Positions 23,574 to 31,338 of a DNA stretch of 37,928 bases are shown here, piece by piece. The translations under genes were made by a program, and so were the position numbers. Every line of letters starts with the position of its first letter. Within the stretch, counting starts at the first letter, position 1. Origin of the DNA: Prevotellaceae bacterium UBA4336. Its GTDB lineage: Bacteria > Bacteroidota > Bacteroidia > Bacteroidales > Bacteroidaceae. The notes beneath the pieces are model-generated. The model made no database searches. It was not told the origin of the DNA and saw only the letters and a list, made by a program, of their open reading frames with translations. Location of the stretch: assembly GCA_002394305.1 (NCBI GenBank), contig DGTM01000054.1, positions 6,827 to 44,754 on the forward strand. Direction: 5' to 3'.

Positions 23574-24266
23574 CTACGGTTTGCGGAAGTCCTCCCAGCC
23601 CTCGAGGTCCTCGAAGTAGGTGGCTTCCTGGTTGGGCAGTACCTGCTCGTACTCTTCCTTGGTCACTTCGACCAGGGCAGAGTCGACCTGCAGCAAGTAA
23701 TGCATGCCTTCGGACACCATCTCGTTGCCCTTCAGCGTGAATGCCTCCTTGACGGCTCCCGAAGCTGCTGTCTTGCTGTCCTTCAGCTTGATGAACTGCA
23801 TCATGAAGTCGCCCTTGCTGCTGGCACCGCTGCGCATGATGACCCCGTCCGAGGTGATGCCCAGGCCCATCTTGAACTGGTCGACAAAGGTGATGAGGTG
23901 CAGCGAGTCGTCCAAGAAGGAGAAGATGGCGGCATAGGGCTCTGTTCCGCGCAGCAGCACCTCGGTGTTGCCGTCCTTGTCCAGGTCGGTGGAGATGAAC
24001 AGGGTGGGGGTGTTCTGCCTGTAGTCGATGGTCTTCGTGTGAGGGCGCTCTACGGTGCCGATCTGCTTCCATGCGGCCTGTATTGCTTCCTTCGAGCAGG
24101 GCAGCGGCTTGGGCACAAGTTCCACAAAGGTAAAGCCCTCCTCGGCCATCAGGGTCTCCGCTTCCGTCGGTTCCGTATTTTCTTTGTCATTGGCTTGCTT
24201 GAGGTCGCACCCTGCCATGAGCAGGGCGGCTGTCGCAAAGATGACGCTTGTATGTACCAGTTTCAT
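23574..24266 (-). CDS. Hypothetical lipoprotein
   Basis: A 230-residue predicted lipoprotein. The ATG at 24266 gives MKLVHTSVIFATAALLMAGC, a textbook lipobox with Cys20; the longer frame start at 24326 would place 20 residues before this signal and would begin upstream of the predicted promoter, so it is rejected. Residues near 100-125 (LFISTDLDKDGNTEVLL) resemble a DxDxDG calcium-loop/FG-GAP-like motif. No family was recognised. It has its own promoter and terminator and so is not part of the T9SS operon. Confidence 0.75.
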   Translation of the reverse strand: MKLVHTSVIFATAALLMAGCDLKQANDKENTEPTEAETLMAEEGFTFVELVPKPLPCSKEAIQAAWKQIGTVERPHTKTIDYRQNTPTLFISTDLDKDGNTEVLLRGTEPYAAIFSFLDDSLHLITFVDQFKMGLGITSDGVIMRSGASSKGDFMMQFIKLKDSKTAASGAVKEAFTLKGNEMVSEGMHYLLQVDSALVEVTKEEYEQVLPNQEATYFEDLEGWEDFRKP

Positions 24267-24299
24267 GTCGGTAATCAATGGGTTTAGTGATAACAGCGG

Positions 24300-24331
24300 C
24301 AAAGTTACGACTTCTTTTTTTTCCAAGCAAG
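24300..24331 (-). promoter_or_regulatory. Promoter of the hypothetical lipoprotein gene
   Basis: On the - strand CTTG (24331-24328), a 20-bp spacer and TAACTTTG (24307-24300). The -7 box is a perfect consensus. The expected leader is about 25-30 nt. Confidence 0.7.
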
Positions 24332-24411
24332 GAAAGCTGGAAAAAAATGCAACTATGCGGCGACAAACAATAAAATAAGCGTTTTGTGCGTCTACTTTCA
24401 GCTTTTTTCAT

Positions 24412-24419
24412 TATCTTTG
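24412..24419 (+). promoter_or_regulatory. -7 promoter box upstream of glyS
   Basis: TATCTTTG matches TAnnTTTG, 42 bp before the glyS start. The nearest TTTG (24383-24386) is 25 bp away, longer than usual, so only the -7 box is certain. Confidence 0.5.
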
Positions 24420-24461
24420 CAGCCGAAAAACAATAAATAAATATAACAAGGTAAAAAAGAC

Positions 24462-26015
24462 ATGGCACAACAAGAAGATGTTTTCAAGAAGATAGTGTCG
24501 CACTGCAAGGAGTACGGCTTTGTTTTCCCCTCAAGTGATATCTACGACGGGCTGGCCGCCGTCTATGACTACGGACAGAACGGCGTGGAGCTGAAGAACA
24601 ACATCAAGCAGTACTGGTGGCAGTCGATGGTGCTCCTGCACGAGAACATCGTGGGCATCGATGCCGCCATCTTCATGCACCCCACGACATGGAAGGCCAG
24701 CGGACACGTGGACGCCTTCAACGACCCCCTCATCGACAACCGCGACTCGAAGAAGCGCTACCGTGCCGACGTCCTCATTGAGGACCAGATGGCAAAGTAC
24801 GAGGACAAGATACAGAAGGAAATAGAGAAGGCCCGCAAGCGCTTCGGCGACAAGTTCGACGAGGCACAGTTCCGCGCCACAAACGAGCGTGTGCTGGAGA
24901 ACCAGCAGAAGTTCGACAACCTGCACCACCGCTATCAGGAAGCTATGAATGCACAGGGCGGCATCGACCTCGAGGCGCTCAAGCAGATCATCCTCGACGA
25001 GGAAATCGTCTGCCCCATCAGCGGCACACGCAACTGGACCGACGTCCGCCAGTTCAATCTCATGTTCAAGACCGAGATGGGCAGTACGGCCGACGGCGCC
25101 TCCACCATCTATCTCCGCCCCGAAACGGCACAGGGCATCTTCGTCAACTACCTCAACGTCCAGAAGACAGGCCGCATGAAGATTCCCTTCGGCATCGCTC
25201 AGATTGGCAAGGCCTTCCGCAACGAAATCGTTGCACGCCAGTTCATCTTCCGCATGCGCGAGTTTGAGCAGATGGAGATGCAGTTCTTCATCCAGCCCGG
25301 CACAGAGCTCGACTGGTTCGAGAAGTGGAAGCAGTACCGCATGAAGTGGCACCAGAACCTCGGCTTCGGCGCAGAGAACTACCGCTTCCACGACCATGAC
25401 AAACTGGCCCACTACGCCAATGCAGCCACCGACATCGAGTTCCGCATGCCCTTCGGCTTCAAGGAGGTGGAAGGCATTCACAGCCGCACGAACTTCGACC
25501 TCTCGCAGCACGCCAAGTACAGCGGCAAGAAGATCGAATACTTCGACCCCGAACGCAATGAGAGCTACACGCCCTACGTCATCGAGACCTCCATCGGCGT
25601 GGACCGCATGTTCCTCTCCATCATGTGCCACAGCTACGAGGAGCAGCAGCTGCCCGACGGACAGACACGCACCGTGCTCCACTTGCCGGCAGCTCTCGCT
25701 CCTGTCAAGCTCGCTGTCTTCCCCCTCACCAAGAAGGACGGTATGCCCGAGAAAGCACAGGAAATCATCAACGACCTCCGCTTCCACTTCAACTGCAAGT
25801 ACGAGGAAAAGGACCAGATAGGCAAGCGCTACCGCCGCATGGACGCCATCGGATGCCCCTACTGTGTCACCGTCGACCCGCAGACCCTCGAGGACAACAC
25901 CGTGACCCTCCGCGACCGCGACACCATGGAACAGCACCGCGTCGCCATCAGCGAGCTGCGTGGCATCATCGAGGACAAAGTGAGCATCACGTCCCTCCTC
26001 AAGAAACTGCTCTGA
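24462..26015 (+). CDS. glyS: Glycyl-tRNA synthetase (single-chain, alpha2 type)
   Basis: A 517-residue class II synthetase of the homodimeric type, which charges tRNA-Gly with glycine. Features: GFVFPSSDIYDGLAAVYDYGQNGVELKNNI at the N-terminus; motif 2 region IGKAFRNEIVARQFIFRMREFEQMEMQFF; LRPETAQGIFVNYLNV; motif 3 ETSIGVDRMFL; and a C-terminal anticodon-binding domain (about 400-517). It is divergently placed from the lipoprotein gene and 2 bp upstream of the FKBP gene, so they share a transcript. Confidence 0.97.
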   Translation: MAQQEDVFKKIVSHCKEYGFVFPSSDIYDGLAAVYDYGQNGVELKNNIKQYWWQSMVLLHENIVGIDAAIFMHPTTWKASGHVDAFNDPLIDNRDSKKRYRADVLIEDQMAKYEDKIQKEIEKARKRFGDKFDEAQFRATNERVLENQQKFDNLHHRYQEAMNAQGGIDLEALKQIILDEEIVCPISGTRNWTDVRQFNLMFKTEMGSTADGASTIYLRPETAQGIFVNYLNVQKTGRMKIPFGIAQIGKAFRNEIVARQFIFRMREFEQMEMQFFIQPGTELDWFEKWKQYRMKWHQNLGFGAENYRFHDHDKLAHYANAATDIEFRMPFGFKEVEGIHSRTNFDLSQHAKYSGKKIEYFDPERNESYTPYVIETSIGVDRMFLSIMCHSYEEQQLPDGQTRTVLHLPAALAPVKLAVFPLTKKDGMPEKAQEIINDLRFHFNCKYEEKDQIGKRYRRMDAIGCPYCVTVDPQTLEDNTVTLRDRDTMEQHRVAISELRGIIEDKVSITSLLKKLL

Positions 26016-26017
26016 GA

Positions 26018-26674
26018 ATGATGAAATACAAGCTGACAGCCATCCTCGTCTGCCCGTTGCTCATCTTCGCCTCGTGCCGCAGCAGCGTAGAGGTCGACGA
26101 TACGCGTCACGACTGGCAGGCACGTAACGCCCAGTGGTTCGCCGAGAAGTACGACTCGGCGCAGGTTGCCATTGCAGCAGCCAAGGCAGCATATCCTGCC
26201 GGCAACGACTGGCAGCAGCATTGCGACTGGCGCATCCTCCGCACCCTGCTCAAGAGCCCCGATGCAGTAGGAGCCACTACGGACAATGTCGTCTGCAAAA
26301 TCGTCCGGCGCGGCGACGGCGACATCAGTTCTGCCTACACCGACAGCGTCCGCCTCTATTACCGCGCCTGGCTCATGGACAACAACTACCCCGACAGAAA
26401 GACTGACCTGACAATCTTCAGCCAGTCATACTACGGCGACTTCGACGAGAAAACGGCCGCCCCCGTAGCAATGGCAACGTCTTCGGTCGTAGAAGGCTTC
26501 ATGACAGCCTTGCAGTACATGGTCAAGGGCGACGACTGGCTCATCTATATCCCGCAGGAACTGGGCTACAAGGAAACCGAGTCCGATGCCGTCCCCGCCT
26601 ACAGCACCTTGCTCTACCGCGTCCGCATCGAACGTGTTCACAAGAGCGGCACGGGTCTTCCCGGCTGGAGGTGA
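26018..26674 (+). CDS. FKBP-type peptidyl-prolyl isomerase, lipoprotein
   Basis: A 218-residue predicted lipoprotein with signal MMKYKLTAILVCPLLIFASC (Cys20). The C-terminal half is an FKBP domain: TDSVRLYYRAWLMDNN, TIFSQSYYGDF, PVAMATSSVVEGFMTALQYMVKGDDWLIYIPQELGYK and PAYSTLLYRVRIERV. It probably acts as a periplasmic folding factor. The start is 2 bp after the glyS stop; a second ATG at 26021 is equally possible. The frame is open further upstream inside glyS, but that part is a shadow. Confidence 0.88.
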   Translation: MMKYKLTAILVCPLLIFASCRSSVEVDDTRHDWQARNAQWFAEKYDSAQVAIAAAKAAYPAGNDWQQHCDWRILRTLLKSPDAVGATTDNVVCKIVRRGDGDISSAYTDSVRLYYRAWLMDNNYPDRKTDLTIFSQSYYGDFDEKTAAPVAMATSSVVEGFMTALQYMVKGDDWLIYIPQELGYKETESDAVPAYSTLLYRVRIERVHKSGTGLPGWR

Positions 26675-26680
26675 TTCCCA

Positions 26681-26830
26681 TTGACCGTTGACCATTGACC
26701 ATTGACCGTTGACCATTGACTATTGACCATTGACTATTGACCATTGACTCGTCAAAAGATGATGACGTGGTTCGAATAATGTTCAATGAATAATGTTCAA
26801 TGTTCAATGGTCAATGAATAATGTTCAATG
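26681..26830. repeat. Inverted pair of 7-bp tandem arrays between convergent genes
   Basis: Ten 7-bp units of TTGACCA type (last base and sixth base vary) at 26681-26750, then a 24-bp spacer, then eight 7-bp units of TTCAATG, GTCAATG and AATAATG at 26775-26830. The second array is roughly the reverse complement of the first (CATTGAC versus GTCAATG), so the whole can fold as a long imperfect hairpin. It lies between the FKBP gene (+) and tyrA (-) and may serve as a two-way terminator; no separate terminator was seen. Confidence 0.85.
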
Positions 26831-26834
26831 ACAA

Positions 26835-27608
26835 TCACTTGATGTTGCCGCGAATCTTTGTCAGGTAGGCGCCCAGTGCCTCCTCGTCGCGGTTGTCGAT
26901 AATCTGTATTAAGTCTTTCAGTTCGGAGCGAATGCCTTCGACGTGTGCCTTGGTGCGTGGATTGAAGAGTATCTCGCGCAGCAGCGTGTCGTCCTCGCTC
27001 AGGACGCCTCGGGCTATCTTCAGGTGGCGCTTGAACGTCGTGCCGGGTGCATCCTGATGCTTCATCACGGCCGAGAAGACGAAGGTGCTGACGAAGGGTA
27101 CCGACAGGCTGTAGGCCATCGCTTCGTCGTGCTCGTCGAAGCTGTACTCGTGGACGTTCAGGCCGAGCCTGCGGTAGAGGTCCAGGAAGAAGATGCGCCC
27201 CATGTAGTCACCCTCGTTGATGACGATGGCGTTCTCCGTGGAGAGCGCCCCGAGGTTGGCAAACGTGGGGCCGAACATCGGGTGCGTAGAGACGTAGCGC
27301 ATCCCGGTCCCCTCGTAGAAGTCCTTCAGTCCGGTCTTCACCGACGCGATGTCCGAGATGATGCAGTCCGCGGGCAGGCAGGGGATGACCTGCTCGAAGA
27401 CGTCGGTCGTGAACTTCAGCGTGACGGCATTGATGACGAGCTCCGGGCGGAAGTCGCGTATCTCGTCGAGCGTCGTGAAGCGCTGCGTGTTGTAGAGGAA
27501 GCGCATCCGGCGGGCATCAATCTCGTAGACGGCGCACTCATGGTCGAAGGAAAGGACGTCCGTGAAAAAGGAGCCCATCTTGCCTGCGCCAAGGATAAGT
27601 ATTCTCAT
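26835..27608 (-). CDS. tyrA: Prephenate dehydrogenase
   Basis: Converts prephenate to 4-hydroxyphenylpyruvate with NAD(P)+, the tyrosine branch. The 257 residues start MRILILGAGKMGSFF with the dinucleotide-binding GAGKMG at 7-12. ISDIASVK and STHPMFGP (His109, the catalytic-type His) identify the family, and the C-terminal helical dimer domain follows. There is no ACT domain. It is the last gene of the aromatic operon. Its start codon directly abuts a palindromic element, whose end supplies AGGAGGGG 5 bp upstream. Confidence 0.95.
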   Translation of the reverse strand: MRILILGAGKMGSFFTDVLSFDHECAVYEIDARRMRFLYNTQRFTTLDEIRDFRPELVINAVTLKFTTDVFEQVIPCLPADCIISDIASVKTGLKDFYEGTGMRYVSTHPMFGPTFANLGALSTENAIVINEGDYMGRIFFLDLYRRLGLNVHEYSFDEHDEAMAYSLSVPFVSTFVFSAVMKHQDAPGTTFKRHLKIARGVLSEDDTLLREILFNPRTKAHVEGIRSELKDLIQIIDNRDEEALGAYLTKIRGNIK

Positions 27609-27743
27609 AAGACCCCTCCTAACCTCCCCTTAAAGGGGAGGAAATCCCCTTGTGAGCTGTGTGTGTTGTTATACATAGATATTTGTTTTATGTTGCGCCC
27701 CCTCCTTTCTCCCTCCCTTTAAGGGAGGGTTGGGGTGGGTCTT
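27609..27743. mobile_element. Palindromic MITE-like element filling the aroF-tyrA gap
   Basis: The whole gap is bounded by AAGACCC at 27608-27614 and GGGTCTT near 27737-27743. Each end carries an internal palindrome: CCTCCCCTTAAAGGGGAGG near 27624-27642 and CCCTCCCTTTAAGGGAGGG near 27711-27729. The two outer arms are imperfect inverted repeats of about 30 bp around an AT-rich centre. No coding potential. The same architecture recurs in frame within the aminotransferase gene (29592-29693). Confidence 0.75.
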
Positions 27744-28808
27744 CTACTTATTGATTATCTCCATCTGCTGGCGGACGCTCTCTTCGTGGATGTGCTCGAA
27801 GATGTTCTTGATGCACTGTGTGTCGATGCCCAGCAGGGAGCCCTGTGCACCGCGTTTGTCCAGTATCTCGCTATAGCGGCGCGTCTGTACGATGGTCATG
27901 CCGCTTTCCTTCTTGTATTCGCCGATGCTTCGGCATATCTTCATGCGCTTTGCGAGCAGGTCGATGAGCTCATTGTCGAGCACGTCTATTTCGTGCCGGT
28001 AGTCCTTGAGCTTGTCGGGATGTTCCGATGTGTCGCGGAAGACGAGTCGCGACACGATGAAGTCGAGCACTTCGGGTGTCACTTGCTGTGCAGCGTCGCT
28101 CCATGCCTTGTCGGGGTCGCAGTGGCTCTCCACGATGAGGCCGTCGAAGCCGAGGTCCATTGCCTCTTGGCAGAGCGAGGCAATCAGGTCGCGCCGTCCG
28201 CTGATGTGACTCGGGTCGCACACGATGGGCAGCAGGGGCAGCCGTCGCTTCAGCTCGATGGGAATCTGCCACATCGGGTCGTTGCGGTAAAGTTTCTTCT
28301 CGTAGCTGCTGAAGCCGCGGTGGATGGCGCCAAGTTTCTGTATGCCGGCACCGTTGATGCGCTCCAGTGCGCCTATCCACAGCTCGATGTCGGGGTTGAC
28401 GGGGTTCTTGACGAGTACGGTCGTGTCGGTCCCTTTCAGGGCGTCGGCCAGTTCTTGTACGGCGAAGGGGTTGGCCGTGGTGCGTGCTCCTACCCAGAGG
28501 ATGTCGACACCATACTTGAGGGCCAGCTCCACGTGCTTCGGTGTAGCCACTTCCGTGGCGGTGAGCATGCCCGTTTCCTTCTTGACGTTAACCAGCCAGG
28601 GCAATGCGGGTTCGCCGTGGCCTTCGAAGCCTCCGGGCTTGGTACGCGGCTTCCACACTCCCGCGCGGAAGATGTGGCAGCCTTTTCCGGCCAGCTGCTT
28701 GGCGGTGGTCATCACTTGTTCTTCTGTCTCGGCGCTGCAGGGACCGGCGATGATGAAGGCTCGCTCTTGGTCGCTCGGCAGGTTCAGGGGTTGTAGTTGG
28801 AGTTCCAT
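27744..28808 (-). CDS. aroF: Bifunctional DAHP synthase / chorismate mutase
   Basis: A 354-residue fusion of the first shikimate-pathway enzyme with chorismate mutase. Residues 1-260 are a type I-beta DAHP synthase: AGPCSAE (21-27, metal Cys24), FRAGVWKPRTKPGGFEGHG (48-65), KNPVNPD (134-140), IHRGFSSYE (162-170), CDPSHISGRRDLI. Residues 265-350 are an AroQ chorismate mutase: KDYRHEIDVLDNELIDLLAKRM and SIGEYKKESG. The enzyme therefore supplies both shikimate flux and prephenate. The symbol is the one usually used for this subfamily; naming varies. Confidence 0.95.
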   Translation of the reverse strand: MELQLQPLNLPSDQERAFIIAGPCSAETEEQVMTTAKQLAGKGCHIFRAGVWKPRTKPGGFEGHGEPALPWLVNVKKETGMLTATEVATPKHVELALKYGVDILWVGARTTANPFAVQELADALKGTDTTVLVKNPVNPDIELWIGALERINGAGIQKLGAIHRGFSSYEKKLYRNDPMWQIPIELKRRLPLLPIVCDPSHISGRRDLIASLCQEAMDLGFDGLIVESHCDPDKAWSDAAQQVTPEVLDFIVSRLVFRDTSEHPDKLKDYRHEIDVLDNELIDLLAKRMKICRSIGEYKKESGMTIVQTRRYSEILDKRGAQGSLLGIDTQCIKNIFEHIHEESVRQQMEIINK

Positions 28809-28835
28809 ATTATTTAATTATTCTATGTTTCTTGT

Positions 28836-29078
28836 GGTTAGGGGTGAGTGGTTAGAGGTGAGTGGTTAGAGGTGAGTGGTTAGGGGTTAGAGGTGAGTGA
28901 TTAGGGGTGAGTGGTTAGGGGTGAGTGGTTAGGGGTGAGTGGTTAGAGGTTAGTGGTTAGAGGAATGTTTTTGGATGTTGATTAGGAGCCAGAGGTATTC
29001 TCTAACCTCTAACCACTAACCTCTAACCACTAACCTCTAACCACTCACCTCTAACCACCAACCTCTAACCTCCAACCT
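28836..29078. repeat. Large inverted pair of 7-bp tandem arrays
   Basis: Eighteen 7-bp units at 28836-28961, alternating GGTTAGA/G and GGTGAGT, then a 40-bp spacer, then eleven units at 29002-29078, mostly CTAACCT and CTAACCA. The second arm is the reverse complement of the first, giving a potential hairpin of about 240 nt in the operon mRNA. The last two units overlap the end of the aminotransferase frame and encode its final residues. Apart from this, the 256-bp gap holds nothing recognisable. Confidence 0.9.
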
Positions 29079-30360
29079 CTTTAAGTCTTTTGATGCGGCG
29101 GAGTGCTTCCTGCATCTTCTCCTCCTTGGCGCAGAGGCTGATGCGAATGTAGCGTTTGCCGTTGCTGCCGAAGATGAAGCCGGGCGTGATGAACACTCTG
29201 GCCTGGTGCAGGACGCGCTCCGTGAGTTCTTCCACGTCGGCGTAGCGGTCCGGGATGCGCCCCCAGAGGAACATGCCTGTCTGCTGCGGGTCGAACTGGC
29301 AGCCGAGGACTTGCATGATCTCCTCTGCGTAGCGGCGGCGCGGCGCGTAGGTCTCTACGTTGGCCTGCAGGTGCCAGAGGTCTGAGTTGTCGTAGGCTTG
29401 TGCTGCGGCGAGCTGGAGGGCGCGGAAGGTCCCGCTGTCGATGTTCGACTTCACCTTCAGTATCCACTGTACGAACTGTGCGTTGGTGGCAAGCAGGCCG
29501 ACGCGCCAGCCGGGCATGTTGTGGCTTTTCGACATGGAGTTGAACTCGATGCAGCATTCTTTGGCCCGCGGCACCTGCAGGATGGAGAGGAGACCCTCCC
29601 CCATCCCCTCCCTTAAAGGGCGGGGTGCAGTTACCATTTCAGCGGAAGAACTATCTGTTCCCCTCCCTACAAGGGAGGGGTTAGGGGTGGGTCCGTTGGG
29701 CCTTATGAAGCTGTAGGGATTGTCGTTGACGACGATGATGCCGTGGCGCAGGGCGAAGTCGACGAGGCGTTCGTAGGTCTCGCGCCGGGCCTTTGCTCCG
29801 GTGGGCATGTTCGGGTAGTTCGTCCAGAGGAGCTTCACGCGGCTGAGGTCCATCTGCTCGAGTGCGTCGAAGTCCGGCTGCCAGTTGTTCTCGGGCAGGA
29901 GGTCGTAGTTGACGATTTTGGCGCCGAGCAGTTTGGAGAGACTCGTGTAGGTGGGGTAGCCGGGGTTGGGGACGAGGACCTCGTCGCCGGGGTTGACGAA
30001 GGCGAGTGTGACGTGCAGGATGCCCTCCTTGCTGCCGATGAGGGGCTGAATCTCGGTGGCCGGGTCGAGTTCTACGCCGAACCATCTCCGGTAGAAGCCT
30101 GCCATGGCCTGCCGCAGTTCGGGGATGCCTACGGTGGGCTGATAGCCGTGGGCCGTGGGTTTCTGTGCTTCGCGGCAGAGGGTCGCGATGGTCTCGGGCG
30201 ATGGCGGCATGTCGGGGCTTCCGATGGCAAGGCTGATGATGTCCTTTCCTGCGGCATTCATGGCTGCCACTTCCTTCAGCTTGCGGCTGAAGTAGTACTC
30301 GCTGACGTCGGCCAGTCTGTCGGCCGGCCGGATGCTATATGCTTTGTCTTCCGTCTTCAT
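29065..30360 (-). CDS. PLP-dependent aminotransferase with in-frame palindromic insert
   Basis: A 431-residue class I/II aminotransferase, probably transaminating phenylpyruvate and hydroxyphenylpyruvate in this operon. ATG at 30360 (MKTEDKAYSI) is used; the frame extends three codons to a TTG. Fold-I signatures: SLAIGSPDMPPSP, LIGSKEGI, NPGYPTY, TNYPNMPTG, NDNPYS (Asp213), SMSKSHNM with PLP lysine 278, and GKRYIRIS with the carboxylate-binding Arg. Residues 223-256 (PTPNPSLVGRG...MGEG) are foreign to the family and are encoded by a repeat element. The final EVGG is encoded by a 7-bp array. The gene overlaps pheA by 26 bp. Confidence 0.92.
   Translation of the reverse strand: MKTEDKAYSIRPADRLADVSEYYFSRKLKEVAAMNAAGKDIISLAIGSPDMPPSPETIATLCREAQKPTAHGYQPTVGIPELRQAMAGFYRRWFGVELDPATEIQPLIGSKEGILHVTLAFVNPGDEVLVPNPGYPTYTSLSKLLGAKIVNYDLLPENNWQPDFDALEQMDLSRVKLLWTNYPNMPTGAKARRETYERLVDFALRHGIIVVNDNPYSFIRPNGPTPNPSLVGRGTDSSSAEMVTAPRPLREGMGEGLLSILQVPRAKECCIEFNSMSKSHNMPGWRVGLLATNAQFVQWILKVKSNIDSGTFRALQLAAAQAYDNSDLWHLQANVETYAPRRRYAEEIMQVLGCQFDPQQTGMFLWGRIPDRYADVEELTERVLHQARVFITPGFIFGSNGKRYIRISLCAKEEKMQEALRRIKRLKEVGG
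29592..29693. mobile_element. 102-bp palindromic element inserted in frame in the aminotransferase
   Basis: Bounded by GACCC (29592) and GGGTC (29693). Inner palindromes are CCCTCCCTTAAAGGGCGGG near 29607-29624 and CCCCTCCCTACAAGGGAGGGG near 29660-29680. The 102 bp equal 34 codons, so the frame is kept. The encoded PTPNPSLVGRG and APRPLREGMGEG are typical translations of this Bacteroidetes palindrome type. It lies between the NDNPYS strand and the LLSILQVPRAKE segment. Confidence 0.8.
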
Positions 30361-31186
30361 ATATGCCAAGTTGTTTGAGTTCGCGTGTAAGGGGTGTGAT
30401 GGCGTTGAGGGCCTGGCGGTAGCGTTTCTCGTCGGTGAAGGAGAGGTCGATGTAGAACATGTACTGCCACTCCTGCCCGATGATGGGCAGACTCTGTATC
30501 TTCGTCAGGTTGAGCTTGTAGAAGGAGAGCACGGAGAGTATGGCGCTGAGGCTGCCTTCCTCGTGCGGCAGGGTGAAGACGAGGCTGGCCTTGTTGATGG
30601 TGCTGCGGCTGCGGATGGCGGTTGCCTTCTCGGGGTGGGCCAGGACGAGGAAGCGCGTGAAGTTGTGCTTGTTGGTCTCGATGCCTTCCTGCAGCACTTT
30701 CATGCCGTAGATGCGGGCTGCGTCGCGGTGGCAGATGGCGGCGTGTCCGTGCCGTTGCTCGCGGCTGATGTCGGCGGCGGCGCCTGCGGTGTCGGCCACT
30801 TCCACCACCTTCAGTCCCGGATGGCGGGAGAGAAAGTTGCGGCACTGCATCAGTGCCACGGGGTGGGAGTTCACTTCGCGCAGGTCCTCCCAGCCCTCGT
30901 CGGGCAGGCACATGATGCTGTGGCTGATGCGCAGCTTGTGTTCGCCCACGATGGTCATGCCGCTGTCGCGCAGCAGTTCGTAGTTGTGGAGCAGACTGCC
31001 GGCGATGGTGTTCTCTATGGCAACGACAGCCACGGTGTCGTGGTCATCGTGGAGGCTGCTGAAGACCTGCTCGAATGTGTCGCAGCAGACCAGCTCCACC
31101 TGCTCGTCCTCAAAGTAGCGGTGGGCGGCGATGTCGTGGAAGCTGCCCTTGATGCCCTGTATTGCTATCCGTCTGACTTTTGTCAT
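30335..31186 (-). CDS. pheA: Prephenate dehydratase
   Basis: Converts prephenate to phenylpyruvate, the phenylalanine branch. The 283 residues comprise a PDT domain (about 1-185: IAIQGIKGSFHDIAAHRYF, VVAIENTIAGSL, HKLRISHS, and the catalytic T177-R178-F179 in NKHNFTRFLVLA) and a C-terminal ACT domain (about 200-275). In the ACT domain the Phe-binding ESRP motif reads QSLP and GAL reads GSL, so allosteric inhibition may differ. It is the first structural gene of the operon, behind a Phe/Tyr leader-peptide attenuator, and its end overlaps the aminotransferase start by 26 bp. Confidence 0.96.
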   Translation of the reverse strand: MTKVRRIAIQGIKGSFHDIAAHRYFEDEQVELVCCDTFEQVFSSLHDDHDTVAVVAIENTIAGSLLHNYELLRDSGMTIVGEHKLRISHSIMCLPDEGWEDLREVNSHPVALMQCRNFLSRHPGLKVVEVADTAGAAADISREQRHGHAAICHRDAARIYGMKVLQEGIETNKHNFTRFLVLAHPEKATAIRSRSTINKASLVFTLPHEEGSLSAILSVLSFYKLNLTKIQSLPIIGQEWQYMFYIDLSFTDEKRYRQALNAITPLTRELKQLGIYEDGRQSI

Positions 31187-31248
31187 CTCTTCTGGTTTGT
31201 CCTGTGGTTGTTTGTTCCTTGTCTTCCTGTACGGTACGTGCCGTTATG

Positions 31249-31278
31249 AAAAATCCCGCTTCACTGAGTGAGCGGGAT
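31249..31278 (-). terminator. Attenuator terminator upstream of pheA
   Basis: On the - strand ATCCCGCTCACT, a 1-nt centre, then AGTGAAGCGGGAT pair over about 12 bp with one bulge, followed by T5. It stands 62 bp upstream of pheA with no complete gene before it other than the 18-codon leader, which marks it as an attenuator. The 3' arm AGTGAAGCGGG (31265-31255) is identical to the segment at 31338-31328. Confidence 0.88.
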
Positions 31279-31327
31279 GCTTCTGTATCTGATGTTTCCT
31301 TTATACCTTATTTATATATATAGACAA

Positions 31328-31338
31328 CCCGCTTCACT
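31328..31338 (-). promoter_or_regulatory. Antiterminator segment of the pheA attenuator
   Basis: AGTGAAGCGGG begins at the base directly after the leader-peptide stop codon. It can pair with CCCGCTCACT (31276-31267), the 5' arm of the terminator, which would prevent termination. It can also pair with GCTTTTACT inside the leader frame (31370-31362), giving a full 1-2-3-4 set of alternative stems. Confidence 0.8.
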
